The notes: generated by a model not told the origin, from the letters alone. 64,000 nucleotides of DNA from Dryas octopetala (GCA_963921425.1 OY992833.1:5925228-5989227); one strand, 5' to 3'. Shown: positions 22,608 to 35,016, counted from the first letter of the stretch. Made by a program: numbers and translations.

Positions 22608-23236
22608 GTAAGAATTTTGCCTGCCAAGACTAGAGTTGCCAATAAATCTTGCACTTGGTGTATCAAGTACACAGACATTGATGCCTTTGGATCATTTGCT
22701 ATCTCATTGATAAAAAGAAAGTGCAACCTCTGCTTTGAGTTTGAGGTCCCTTAAGAGTTCGCTGGTTCCTGTTCTTGCTGCTTTGCAAATTGTTTCTTGA
22801 AATGCGTCAGGAACCTAACAAGGATCTGTATATCCCGAAACTGTTTAGAGTTTCAAACAAGCAAAGATATCCATGTAATAAAGAGCCACAAATTTGTACC
22901 AAATCTAATCTCAACAACCTAGATCGAGTAAGCAATTAAGCCTAACAAAAATCATTAGAACTGACTTGGTTTTAGCTCACATTTCAGTATTTCACAGTTG
23001 TTTATTTGTAGAATAAGCAATAAGCATGGTCCATTGCCTCCAATCTAATTTGCAGACTTGAATAGTCATGTAATAACATTCTATTCTATCTAGAAGGATG
23101 CATTAAAAGATGGTATGTGTTGAATATGCATATTCCATTTCACTACAACTGGAAAATTAACCACATAAGTTACAAGAAAAAATGGTAGCATTCATGGTTG
23201 GAGAAATTATTAAGCAGCATGAACACACCACGTCAG
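22608..23236. other. Spacer with a relic P450 3' end
   Basis: 22630-22705 (GCCAATAAATCTTGCACTTG ... GATGCCTTTGGAT) resembles the 3' untranslated region after P450 copies 1 and 3. An older P450 copy probably once ended here. The rest is unremarkable, and the whole stretch is missing from block A. Confidence 0.6.
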
Positions 23237-23592
23237 CTGTATATACATCCACCCACATATAGGCACATGTTTATTTTAGAAATGTTGTTCTGTTAAAACT
23301 AACTGACAGTGCCCATATAAGAAAAAGAACAGAAGAAAAGAAAAAAGAACCAAGTGTCAAATTATTATTTGACAAACTCAAGGAGAAACCATGCCTTTGC
23401 CTAAGGATTCAAGCGTTTTTAAATTGGGATACAAATTAGTAAATTACTGGAAGAAAGTCAAAAATGGCAACTTGTTTGTGTCATCATTGATTTTTCATTA
23501 AAGTAAAGACCCAGATGTTACCAAAATAGTTAATAATTATCAATAAAAAGCAATAAACTCTGGTTGTGGGTCAGAGATAGAAACACACAAAA

Positions 23593-25682
23593 ATGAGTTC
23601 GTTCGGAGTCCAAGTAATCCCTACTGTTTCAGGCATTCTGTGTCTACTCCTCCTCTTAGCTCTCTTCAAGATCTTTCACAAACTATGGTGGATTCCAACT
23701 CGCATACAAAATTTGATGGGTCTGCAGGGAATCAAAGGCCCTTCTTACAGATTCATCCATGGAAACACCAAAGAAATCTCCAGCATGACAGAGGAAGCTG
23801 GGAGCAGGCCCAAAAATCTATCACATGACATATTATCTCAAGTTCAACCTCATATTCACTCATGGACCAAGATATATGGTAACAATCTAGCTACCTCTTA
23901 ACTATGGTATTTGGATATTATTTCCATGAGAAATTTTGTTCATCTTTTCCAACAGGGAAGATTTTTCTTCAATGGTATGGTTCTCAAGCTGAGCTGGTCA
24001 TTACAGAACCTGAGTTGTGCAAAGAGATACTGAATAACAAAGATAGAGCTTACACAAAACAGAAGTTCCAATACTATGTGAAGAAGCTATTAGGAGATAG
24101 CATTTCGACATCCGAAGGTGAAAAATGGGCCAAATTGCGAAAGCTGGCCAACCATGCCTTCCATGGAGAGAGCTTAAAAGTAAGTTGTTAGTTTGTTACA
24201 GTTACTACTGATAATTCTTGCAAAGACTACTGTAGTAGTAGTAGTTATTATCAATTATTTAATAACAAGAGAGTAAATTTAAGGTAAAATTTGCTAATTC
24301 CATGATGGTTTTGTTTTACTATTTCTAGAGTATGATTCCAGAAATGATAACTAGCACTGAGACAATGCTAGAAAGGTGGAAAAATCTTGAAGGAAAAGAG
24401 ATTGAGGTGTTTGAAGAATTTAGGTTGTTCACTTCTGAAGTGATTTCCAGGACAGCATTTGGCAGCAGCTACTTAGAAGGGAAGAACATTTTTGACATGT
24501 TGATCAAGTTATCCTCATTGGTATTCAAAAATGCTTACAAACCCAGGTTTCCTGGCTTCAGGTAATTTCATTTAAATCTCGAAATTGGCAGAGTTCCCAT
24601 TTTTGAAATTGAGCACAATTGTACATAACCACATGTTTTCTCGAGATTATGAGAAATATGACCAATTTCATTTGATATTGGAGAAACTATTCAGTATTCA
24701 CTACAACATTATTGGAGGGTTATGTCTGTTGTCACTTCTCATGTTTAGTCTTCCATTCAATATTGCAGTAAGTTTTTTAAAACCAATGATGAGGCCGAAT
24801 CAGAGGAGCTTGAGAAAGGAATACGCGACTCCATATTAGGGATTGTAAAGAAAAGAGAAAAGAAAGTAATAACTGGAGAAGAAGACAGCTTTGGGAGTGA
24901 TTATCTTGGATTGCTGTTAAAGGCTCATCATGATAACAATGACAACCAGAGGGTTTTGGTGGATGAGATAGTTGATGATTGCAAGACGTTTTACTTTGCT
25001 GGACAAGAAACCACTAATACTTTGCTGGCTTGGACTGTGTTTCTTCTGGCACACCATACGGATTGGCAAGAGGAAGCAAGAAAAGAGGTCCTGCACTTAT
25101 TTGGCAAACAAACTCCAGATGCCGACGGCATTGCCAAACTAAAAACAGTAAGAAAGTCAAGAACCCCAATCAAATTCTTGTCTAAAATGCAGAAATGTTC
25201 AATTAAATTTGAAATGCTGATTTGTTCTGAATTTTTCATTTTCATGTATGCAGATGAGTATGATCATAAATGAGTCTCTAAGGCTATATCCTCCTGTTGA
25301 TGGAATTATAAGGAGAGCTGAAGGGGATGTTAGACTGGGAAACCTCATTGTTCCTGCTAATGTTGAATTGCGCATCCCAAATATAACATTTCACCATGAC
25401 CCTCAGTTCTGGGGACAAGACGTGCATCTTTTCAAACCAGAGCGATTCGCAGAAGGGGTTGTAAAAGCTACTAACAATAACATAGCTGCATTCTTACCCT
25501 TTGGAATGGGACCTCGAATATGTGTAGGCATGAACTTTGCAACTACTGAAGCAAAGATTGCTCTGTCAATGATTCTACAACGCTACGCCTTCACCCTTTC
25601 CCCAGCTTATATCCACTCACCCTTTCATTATCTTACAGTTCGACCACAACATGGAGTTCAAGTAATCCTACACTCACTGTGA
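23593..25682 (+). CDS. Cytochrome P450, CYP749-like (CYP72 clan), copy 2
   Basis: Exons 23593-23878, 23956-24179, 24329-24561, 24769-25147 and 25254-25682 splice in phase to a 516-residue protein. The anchor, I-helix AGQETT (325-330), ESLR (381-384), PERF-type KPERF (435-439) and haem loop with Cys464 are all intact. It differs from copy 1 by scattered substitutions: VIPTVSG near the start, AYTKQKF instead of AYPKKKL, GDSIST instead of GDGIST, and VDGIIRR and TFHHDP in exon 5. These last changes lie in or near substrate-recognition regions, so its specificity might differ. Its upstream region is collinear with that of copy 1. Confidence 0.93.
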
Positions 25683-25707
25683 ACTGCATGTGAACACCAG
25701 AACTGCC

Positions 25708-25713
25708 AATAAA
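25708..25713 (+). terminator. Poly(A) signal of P450-2
   Basis: AATAAA 25 bases after the stop codon, in the same sequence context as in the other copies. Confidence 0.5.
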
Positions 25714-26445
25714 CCTTGCCTTTGGATATGGTAGCTTGTAATAACGGATGTAATCTTTGTTAGTCTGTTGCCATTAAACCTTATAAGTTATGCTCCTTTG
25801 TTTTTCATTTTTGGAGGCTTCAATTGGATTTTCCTGTTTGGAACTCTTTAAAATTCAGTGTGTAATGACCTCATGACTGCCCTTTGGTTTAGTTTGTACC
25901 AACCGATTGACTATCCAATGAATTTTTTTGGTTTGATAAATCGTTTAACACAATTTAAAAATCAAAAAATCTGAAAATTTGCCAACAATAATATTTCTTG
26001 ATGATTTTGGAGATGCCCGAATTTCATTTCCGATCGTCGTTCCGCGAAATCCGATGGGAGGTGTACCTGCCAAAAACACTATGATGCTTAAGTTAGAAAA
26101 ATTCCTTTTTATCCCCTTTGATTGTTCATCCTGTTGGTATTTATGGGCTTCATCATGCCTTATTCTTCTTCCATCCCACTCCACGTCTCTTCACTTCCCT
26201 TGCCCTTTAATCATGGTCTAAGTGAGTTAGTAGAGATTTTGGTGGGATGTGGCTGTTGTAGTGGGATTTCTACGTTCTATCCCCCATCAGAAAATAGCCA
26301 TGTGCCATTTAAGTGGTCTATAGTTTTGGGCTTGACTGATTTCATCCTTTGTCCAGCCCAACTGGTTCAGCATAGCCTTTTATGGCCCAAAATGGTTTAT
26401 TCTGTGGTGTTTGGCCCATGTAATTATTTTGGATCCCACAAGTAT
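25714..26445. other. Spacer between P450-2 and P450-3
   Basis: No recognisable gene. Open frames of 80 and 125 codons at 25979-26221 and 26122-26499 have no motif and overlap one another. From about 26446 the sequence becomes collinear with the P450-1 upstream region (10047 onward). Confidence 0.55.
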
Positions 26446-26607
26446 ATATTCCTGTTACTGGCGAAGAAAGTCAGAAATGGCAACTTGTTTGTGTCATAAT
26501 TGATTTTTCATTAAAGTACCTTTACCCAGATGTTTCCAAAATAGTTAATAATTATCAACAAAAAGCAATAAACTCAGGTTGTGGCTCAGAGATACAACCA
26601 CACAAAT

Positions 26608-28689
26608 ATGAGTTCGTTCGGAGTCCAAGTAATCACTACTGTTACAGGCATTCTATGTCTACTCCTCCTCTTAGCTCTCTTCAAGATCTTTCACAAACTA
26701 TGGTGGATTCCAACTCGCATGCAGAATTTGATGGGTCAGCAGGGAATCAAAGGCCCTTCTTACAGATTCATCCATGGAAACACGAAAGAAATCTCCAGCA
26801 TGATAGAGGAAGCTGGGAGCAGGCCCAAAAATCTATCACATGACATATTATCTCAAGTTCAACCTCATATTCACTCATGGACCAAGATATATGGTAACAA
26901 TCTAGCTACCTCTTAACTATGGTATTTGGATCTTAGTTCCATGAGATATTTTGTTCATCTTTTCCAACAGGGAAGATTTTTCTTCAATGGTATGGTTCTC
27001 GAGCTGAGCTGGTCATTACAGAACCTGAGTTGTGCAAAGAGATACTGAATAACAAAGATAGAGCTTACCCAAAAAAGAAGTCCCAATACTATGTGAAAAA
27101 GCTATTTGGAGATGGCATTTCGGCATCCGAAGGTGAAAAATGGGCCAAATTGCGAAAGCTGGCCAACCATGCCTTCCATGGGGAGAGCTTAAAAGTAAGT
27201 TGTTACAGTTACTATTGATAATTCTTGCAAAGACTACTGTAGTAGTAGTAGTAGTTATTATCAATTATTTAATAAACAAGAGAGTAAATTTAAGGTAAAA
27301 TTTGCTAATTGCATGATGGTTTTGTTTTACTATTTCTAGAGTATGATTCCAGAAATGATAACTAGCACTGAGACAATGCTAGAAAGGTGGAAAAATCATG
27401 AAGGAAAAGAGATTGAGGTGTTTGAAGAATTTAGGTTGTTCACTTCTGAAGTGATTTCCAGGACAGCATTTGGCAGCAGCTACTTAGAAGGGAAGAACAT
27501 TTTTGACATGTTGATCAAGTTATCCTCATTGGTATTCAAAAATGCTTACAAACTCAGGTTTCCTGGCTTCAGGTAATTTCACTTAACTAAATCTCAAATT
27601 GGCAGAGTTCCCATTTTTGAAATTGAGCACAATTGTACATAACCACATATTTTCTTGAGATTATGAGAAATATGACCAATTTCATTTGATATTGGAGAAA
27701 CTTTTCACAACAATATTATTGGAGGGTTATGTCTGTTGTCACTTCTCATGTTTAGTCTTCCATTCAATATTGCAGTAAGTTTTTTAAAACCAATGATGAG
27801 GCCGAATCAGAGGAGCTTGAGAAAGGAATACGCGACTCCATATTAGGGATTGTAAAGAAAAGAGAAAAGAAAGTAATAACTGGAGAAGAAGACGGCTTTG
27901 GGAGTGATTATCTTGGATTGCTGTTAAATGCTCATCATGATTCCAATGACAACCAGAGGGTTTCGGTGGATGAGATAGTTGATGATTGCAAGACGTTTTA
28001 CTTTGCTGGACAAGAAACCACTAATACTTTGCTGGCTTGGATTGTGTTTCTTCTGGCACACCATACGGATTGGCAAGAGGAAGCAAGAAAAGAGGTCCTG
28101 CACTTATTTGGCAAACAAACTCCAGATGCCGATGGCATTGCCAAACTAAAAACAGTAAGAAAGTCAAGAACCCCAATCAAATTCTTGTCTAAAATGCAGA
28201 AATGTTCAATTAAATTTGAAATGCTGATTTGTTCTGAATTTTTCATTTTCATGTATGCAGATGAGTATGATCATCAATGAGTCTCTAAGGCTATATCCTC
28301 CTGTTGATGGAATTGTAAGGAGAGCTGAACGGGATGTTAAACTGGGAAACCTCATTGTTCCTTCTAATGTTGAATTGCGCATCCCAAATATAGCAATTAA
28401 CCATGACCCTCAGTTCTGGGGACAAGACGTGCATCTTTTCAAACCAGATCGATTTGCAGAAGGGGTTGTTAAAGCTACCAACAATAACATAGCCGCATTC
28501 TTACCCTTTGGAATGGGACCTCGAATATGTGTAGGCATGAACTTTGCAACTACTGAAGTAAAGATTGCTCTGTCAATGATTCTACAACGCTACGCCTTCA
28601 CCCTCTCCCCAGCTTATATCCACTCACCCTTTCATTATCTTACAATTCGACCACAACATGGAGTTCAAGTAATCCTACACTCACTGTGA
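26608..28689 (+). CDS. Cytochrome P450, CYP749-like (CYP72 clan), copy 3
   Basis: Exons 26608-26893, 26971-27194, 27340-27572, 27776-28154 and 28261-28689 splice in phase to 516 residues. Anchor, AGQETT, ESLR, KPDRF and the Cys464 haem loop are all present. The product should be an endoplasmic-reticulum monooxygenase needing an NADPH-P450 reductase partner. It is mosaic relative to its neighbours: introns 1 and 3 share variants with both copy 1 and copy 2, and exon 5 mixes VDGIVRR with the AINHDP of copy 1. Only about 160 bp of upstream sequence is shared with copies 1 and 2, so its distal promoter differs. Confidence 0.93.
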
Positions 28690-28710
28690 ACTGTGAACAC
28701 CAGAACTGCC

Positions 28711-28716
28711 AATAAA
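28711..28716 (+). terminator. Poly(A) signal of P450-3
   Basis: AATAAA 21 bases after the stop, followed by a tract shared with P450-1. Confidence 0.5.
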
Positions 28717-28759
28717 CCTTGCACTTGATGTTTTACAATACCCAGAGACATTATTAATG

Positions 28760-29183
28760 CCTTTGGATATGGTAGCTTGTAATTCAATAATCATAAGATA
28801 TATTACATATGCCGAGGATTCAATAATCCTTTTTGCTAATTTTTGCACTTGTGTTCAAAAAAGAATAAGACAGATCTCAACAAGGCCTCACAGAGAAAAA
28901 ATGGAAGGAAGAAGATATCTGGTGCTTATACTGTCTAACAAACGTGGCCTAAGGGTTCCCAAAACTGAGCCTAAACTCATACGCATCAACAGTTTGAGAA
29001 CAGAGTGGCAACTTGTTTGATCCATAAAACTTTAACCACGTGCATGCAATAATAATAAATTCTCAATTCCACAGGGATGGCATGCAGAATCAACCTTCAA
29101 GAAGAGCAAAAACTTCAATTTTGGACTGTTGAAACTCAGTACAAAGTGTCAGAGATACATCCCAAGAGAAAAAACAAGAAAAA
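28760..29183. other. Spacer upstream of P450 pseudogene 4
   Basis: No gene is visible. The last 180 bases (CTTTAACCACGTGCATGC onward) are repeated upstream of pseudogene 5 at 30884-31080, so the two pseudogenes share a promoter region distinct from copies 1-3. A CACGTG G-box core lies near 29036. Confidence 0.5.
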
Positions 29184-30884
29184 ATGAGTTCGTTTGGGAG
29201 ACCCAGTAAGCAGTGTTTCAAGCTTTCTCTGTGTGTTCCTTCTCTTAGCTCTCATCAAGATCTTTCACAAACTATGGTGGACACCAATTCGCATACAGAA
29301 TGTGATGGCTTTGCAGGGAATCAAAGGCCCTTCTTACAGACTTATCCATGGAAATACCAAAGAAATCTCCAACATACAAAAGGAAGCCATGAGCAGGCCC
29401 AAAAATCTATCACATGACATATAATCTCAAGTTCAACCTCATATTCACTCGTGGACCAAGATATATGGTAACAATTAAGCTCTTAACTATGGTTTTTCAA
29501 AACTCAGTTCAAAGATAAATTTTTGGTCATTTTTGCATGCAACAGGGAAGATTTTTCTTCAATGGCATGGTTCTCAAGCTCAGTTAGTCATTATGGAGCC
29601 AGAGTTGTGCAAAGAGATACTAACTAACAAAGATAGAGTTTTTAGAAAAAGGGAGTTCCAAGGCTATGTGAAGAAGCTTTTTGGAGATGGCCTTGGGGCA
29701 ACCCCCGAAGGTGAAAAATGGGCAAAATTGCGAAACTTGGCCAACCATGCTTTTCATGGAGAGAGCTTAAAAGTAAGTAAGTTGTTACTGTTACTGGTAA
29801 TTCTTGCAATGACGTACTGTTTTTTTTTTCTAATTGCATGATGGTATTGTTTTACTAGAGTATGATTCCAGCAATGATAGCTAGTGGTGAGACAGTGCTA
29901 GAAAGCTGCAAAAATCATGAAGGGAAAGAGATTGAGGTTTTTGAACTATTTAGGTTGTTCACTTCAGAAGTGATTTCCCGGACGGCATTTTTTAGTAGCT
30001 ACATAGAAGGGAAGAACATGTTCGAGAATTTGATGAAGTTATCCTTTTTGGTAGTAAGAAATTCATTCACAATCAGGTTTCCTGGCATCAGGTAATTAAT
30101 TTCCTTTTAACTAAATTTTCATTTAGGGAATAATCACATTGATCTCCATATTATCTATGTTCAATATCCACTTGAGGAAACCATCCCAAAGAATGGATCT
30201 TTCTGTAGCTGTTGAATCTCTCTTTGATTGATCAAAGAGAAGGACCCATGCTAGCAACTACACATTCTCTAACCAATTCTCTCTCAATATGTTCCTCAAA
30301 AATGCTATTCTTCTTGTATATGCTTCCCTCAACTAAAGAAGAGATCTTGGTAAAGCATCCACATATGAAATTGAGAACAATTTTGCATATCCCACTTGTT
30401 TATGGAGAAGAGATAAGAAACATATATGCTCTATTTCAGTTGATTATATAATTGACTCAGTTACTTCTGATACATTCAGCTTGTTATGCAGAGAACTAAT
30501 CTTTTTTATTTCTCCCCCCCCCCCCCCCTTTTTTTCCTTTTTCTTGCTATTAATGCACAGCAGAGAACTACTCAGAACAATATATTCTTGGAGGATTATG
30601 TCTCTTGTCACTTCTTATGTATAGTCTCATTCAATATTGCAGTAAGCTTTTTAAAACCAGTGATGAGACTGAATCAGATAAGCTTGAGAACAGAATACGC
30701 GACTACATAATAGAGATTGTTAAGAAATGAGAAAAGAAGGCAATGACTGCGAAGAAGACAGTTTTGGGAGTGATTACCTTGCATTACTTTTAAAAGCTCA
30801 CCATGATTCTAATGACAACGTGAGGATTTCGGTGGATGAATTGGTTGATGAGTGCAAGACATTCTACTTTGCTGGAAAAGAACA
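29184..30884 (+). pseudogene. Cytochrome P450 pseudogene, copy 4
   Basis: Exons 1-3 (29184-29467, 29546-29772, 29859-30091) and part of exon 4 (30643-30884) match the intact copies with many substitutions, so this is an older paralogue. Lesions: a one-base frameshift after MSSF, a stop in SHDI* where copies 1-3 have SHDIL, a TGA after IVKK in exon 4, and a frameshift after AMTA. Exon 4 ends at FAGKE, in the I-helix, and runs straight into the upstream region of copy 5. The K-helix, PERF and haem-binding exon are therefore missing. Intron 3 is enlarged and has a run of about 15 C at 30517-30531. Confidence 0.9.
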
Positions 30885-31080
30885 AAAACTTGTTTGAGTC
30901 CTAAAACGCATTAGTCCATAAAACTTTAACCACATGTATCCAATATTACTGAATTTTATTTCCACATGGGTGGCATGCAGAATCAACCTTCAACAAGAAC
31001 AAAAACTTCAATTTTGGACTGCTGAAACTCAGTACAATCCTCAGAGTTACATCCCAAGAGAAAAACAAGAAGAAGAAAAG

Positions 31081-31860
31081 ATGAGTTGGTTTGGAGACCC
31101 AGTAACCACTGTTTCAAGCTAGCTTTCTGTGTTTGCTCCTTCTCTTAGTTCTCATCAAGATCTTTCACAAACTATGGTGGACTCCAAGTCGCATACAGAA
31201 GCGCTGATGGGTTTGCAGGGAGGGAATCAAAGGCCCTCCTTACAGACTTATCCATGGAAACAACAGAGAAATCTCCAACATGCTAAAGGAAGCCATGAGC
31301 AGGCCCAAAAACTTGTCACATGATATATTATCTGCAGTTCAACCTCATATATATTCACTCACAGACCAAGACTAATGGTAACAATTAAGCTCTTAACTAT
31401 GGGTTTTTCAAAATCTTAGTTGAAATATAAATTTTGGTCATTTTTGCTTGCAACCGGGAAGATTTTTCTTCAATGGTATGGTTGTGAAGCTCAGTTGATC
31501 ATTATGGAACCTGCAATGTGGAAAGAGATACTAAATAACAAAGATGTTACAGCTTCCGGACCCTTTTGAAGAAGCTAATCGGAGATGGCCATCCCATAAC
31601 AACCAATGTTGAAAATTGGGCAAAATTACGAAAGCTGGCCAACCATGCCTTCCAAGGAGAGAGCTTAAAAGTAAGTTCATATAGTTGTACCGGTAATTTT
31701 TGCAGTGAGTAGTGTAGTAATATTGGTGTCAAATAACTTTGAAGGGAAAAAAAATAAGAAAAGAATATATTCAAGGTACATTTTCTAAGTTCATGATGGT
31801 ATGTTTTACTATTACTAGAGTATGATTCCGGCAATGATAGTTAGTGCTGAGACGATGCTA
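31081..31860 (+). pseudogene. Cytochrome P450 pseudogene, copy 5
   Basis: Exon 1 (31081-31377) begins MSWFGDPVTTVSS and then hits a stop (AGC TAG). It continues in shifted frames with a repeated GGGA and an extra CGCTG. Exon 2 (31457-31670) has lost its acceptor, with CG where AG is expected (CAACCGGGAAG), and contains stops. Exon 3 starts at 31819 (SMIPAMIVSAETML) and is cut off at 31860, where unrelated GC-rich sequence begins. No catalytic or haem-binding part remains. Confidence 0.88.
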
Positions 31861-32123
31861 TATATTGTTCTGCCGGCCGGGCTGGGTGGCAGCTGGGTCG
31901 TGTTGGCGCAGGCTTGGGGAGTCGGCCGGTGGCCTTGGGTCGCCGTGGGTTGGCCAGAACTGGTCACTTGGACCATCAAAGAATACATGATAAAACACCA
32001 GACCATATTAAAACACAGGGGCAAAGAATCTGAGATGTGATATAACCATACAGTGATTAGATGATTAGAGTATAATTACCCTTGGAGTATATTGATTACT
32101 TTCAGAGTTTCAGGAGAGGCCCA

Positions 32124-32658
32124 TTAGTCCATAACTTTCATGATTCGATCAAAGTCATCAAACATGGTGACAGCCAAAGTGTGTAACTTGTCCAATTTGT
32201 ATCGATGCAGTTTCTCCTTGGCAAGCTCAGCTCCCTACAATTACAATAATACAAGGTTATAATTTGGCACCCAAGTGATGGTTTTACTTATATCAACGAA
32301 ATAGAACACACAAAATAACAAAAAAGTTGTTATTTCTAAGACAGAGACTGATGACTATGACTGATGCAATAAATTATGTTTTGGAGATATCAAACCTTTA
32401 CTTTGATACCAAAAGGTTGCAGATTACTATCAGTTAGAGCAAATATAAATCGAATACATGGCTTACTTCCATAGCTCCAGCCTTAAGAGTGATGATTTCA
32501 AAAGCAAAGTCAAGGTCTAGTGTAATCCTGCTCCTCTCCAAGTTATTAGAAAATAAGAGGTGAAGGAGATCAAAGAAGCACAAGTCCTTGGTCTTCAATT
32601 GCATGTAATTGCAGGAGAAACCCTTGTCACAAGCTACGATGGCAAATGAGATGATCAA
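32124..32658 (-). pseudogene. C-terminal exons of an unrecognised gene
   Basis: Two minus-strand exon-like pieces join in phase. The first, ending at 32467, encodes LKTKDLCFFDLLHLLF and LDFAFEIITLKAGAME. The second, 32234-32124, encodes GAELAKEKLHRYKLDKLH, then MFDDFDRIMKVMD and a stop. A GT donor (GTAAGC) and a TAG acceptor bound the intron. The mix of amphipathic helices and the terminal acidic tail looks like a real protein C-terminus, but I do not recognise the family. Whether it belongs with the exon at 33252-33449 is unknown. Confidence 0.4.
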
Positions 32659-33251
32659 GATGATCAGAATATATCTTAAGTAGACTCCCCGCTAATTTAA
32701 AGATTTGACCTTGTGTAAATTAAAGTCCAACTTCTTAGCACATGTATGCATTTCAAACAAAATGGAAAAAATAAAAAATAAAAAAATTTATTCCCTGACC
32801 TTTGCATAAATTTGAGAGGTCAACACAGAGTTGTTCTCAAGTTAGATGATTTTTGTTGTAGTGCATGCAATATATTAAATTTTTACCAGTAAAATATGTC
32901 ATTTAGATAGTTGGTCAAATTGCAGGCATGAAGTCTGAAATATAAATAATGTAACAATTTATTAGTTCAGTGCATTCAAACAAAGTTACTACCTGTCCTA
33001 ATGCTTGTAGGCAAAGCACTCGAAGAACTCCTACTAGGTCGACTGGCAAGTTTCTCCTACAATAAAGCAATCGTCAAAAGATCAAAATCTAGGCAAAAAA
33101 TTGGGGATAACTCCTATTTGGCTTAAGCAACAAAATCTAGGCAAAAAATTGAATTCTAGGAAACTAGTCAACAACATTCACTAAATAAGAATAATTTTTT
33201 TACAATCTCTTAAGAGGTCATCAGATTGCAGACTCACTGGCCATGCCTCGA

Positions 33252-33449
33252 TTAAGATTCTGACTGCAAGTCATCATGAGAATCATTATCATCCTTCAAT
33301 TTCTTGCTGTTCTTATAATGATGGTGATGATGACCATGACTCCATGCATTAGTTCCAGAGTTCTCCTCATCATACCTTACTATCTTCTCCACCAGAAGAA
33401 ATAATACAATTCCTGCTGCAACAACCAATTGAACACTATGAGATTTCAA
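33252..33449 (-). pseudogene. ZIP-type metal transporter fragment (IAR1/KE4-like)
   Basis: The minus strand encodes a hydrophobic segment, VVAAGIVLFLLVEKIVRY, followed by NAWSHGHHHHHYKNSKKLKD. A transmembrane helix leading into a histidine-rich loop is the mark of ZIP metal transporters, and the wording resembles plant IAR1, an endomembrane zinc transporter. Only this one exon-sized part is convincing. A further membrane-like stretch on the same strand near 34330-34420 ([20 protein letters not shown]) could be another piece. I read this as a gene fragment, not an intact gene. Confidence 0.45.
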
Positions 33450-35016
33450 TTAAGCTCCAATCTACAAAAACATCAGGAAAGTAAAAGAAGGGATTATGGC
33501 CAACAGAGTTATATGGAAAAGTAATATACAATATCATCTACTAAGACATTAAATAGTGTCTAACCATAAACGAATACAAGCCAGAGCAAGGAGGAGAAGT
33601 GCATCTACTGCCAATAATTTATAGGCTGGACGGTGAAAGAGGCTACTCACATATAGAGCTTCAAAGAGATCAAGATCAATATTAGCAGCTAATATGGTTG
33701 GTGCTACAGCACAATATCTGGAAAACCATCATATTAAGGAAGAAGTTGACCACATTTCTCAATCTTACAGAATGAATATTAAGAAGATAAAAATAAATAC
33801 AAAAACAGATTGCCAAGATTGAACTGATTCTCAAGTAAGAGGGATACAGTAACACCCTAATCCATGTTTTCATACCCAATGGTTGGGAGTAAAAGAAGCT
33901 AATGGCAATTAATATTATAGTTGTAAAAGACAAGCATAAGAGGAAAGTGTGTTAGATCCTTTGTAATTGTCATAATTAACTCTTCCTAATGCTTCAAAAT
34001 TGCATGCAACAAGACCAACAAGTTTACCAACATACAATAAACAGGGTTTTACAGCTCTTTGTGTGACAATCATGATACTTATTATAAAATTATAATAAAT
34101 CAACCACAACTATTTGTTTGTCATACAACTAAAAGTTACTGAAATGGGTCAATCACAAAAGGCCAATCTGAAATATTTACATCTGTTTGTCTGAGAAGAA
34201 AACAGTTCATTCTATTGTCAAAATTGTGCTTTTGTTTGTCTATTTCCACCCTCACATCTCTAAGAAGCATTTCCTCAATATATGCTAGATGGACAGAAAA
34301 TTAAAAGAGCCTTTGAAATACCTTGGATCAAAAGAAAAGCCGCTGAGAATGGAAGCCCTTTATGAAGACAATATGCCAGAGCAATGGTGTAACCAATTAC
34401 CTCAGCTCAAAAGCTACAATACTAAGACCTCTGACACTTCCATGTTGCAAAATTTTTAATATCTACAATTGAAGAACAATCATTTCATGTACAATGTCAA
34501 AGTAAATACAAATGATTACATAACACGGTGCAACTTGTTTCATTACGAGGACAAAATAAGGAGATGACCACATAATTTTTTAATTATTAAAAACTTGATA
34601 ATCACTTTGAATTCAAAGAGGAAGATTATCTTCCTTCCAACACTAACAATGAATTGGAGTGCTAAAGCTGCAAGCTTTGCACTCAAACAATTGATTAAAC
34701 ACAATTGAAAAATGTTAACTTTGGCAAACTAGATTACTGCATATGAATTATGCAAGAAATAGCATATTTGAACTATTGATTCTATAAAGAAGTGTTAAGA
34801 AAATAAAGCATCTGAAATTATCAGAACTACAAGTGGGTACAGACATTTCCTAGCCATCACAATTGTAAGCTGAATATAAAACTGAACCAGAGGGGGCATG
34901 AATCCACATGGTCGAGTGAGCAAAGAGCTCCCTAGCATGAACTTCAAAACATAACTAACGCTACAAAAATTAACAAAGAAATGAAATCAATCCATTCAGG
35001 ATTTACGGGTGCTTGT

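Larger units (their letters stand above)
14720..25720. repeat. Segmental duplication, block B
   Basis: Second copy of block A in the same orientation. It begins at CTCCGCCACGTG directly after the Copia LTR and continues through the split foldback element, tRNA-ligase remnants and P450-2. It contains the CACTA element (14959-20218) and an extra 22303-23236 stretch, and lacks the foldback inserted at 7018 in block A. Confidence 0.85.
31861..35011. other. Region of minus-strand gene fragments
   Basis: Starts with a GC-rich junction (CTGCCGGCCGGGCTGGGTGG) directly after the broken P450. It holds several short exon-like pieces on the minus strand (32124-32658, about 32999-33060, 33252-33449, about 33640-33720, about 34330-34420) separated by AT-rich sequence. 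No transposase is visible. It could be a decayed real gene or a set of captured fragments. Confidence 0.4.
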
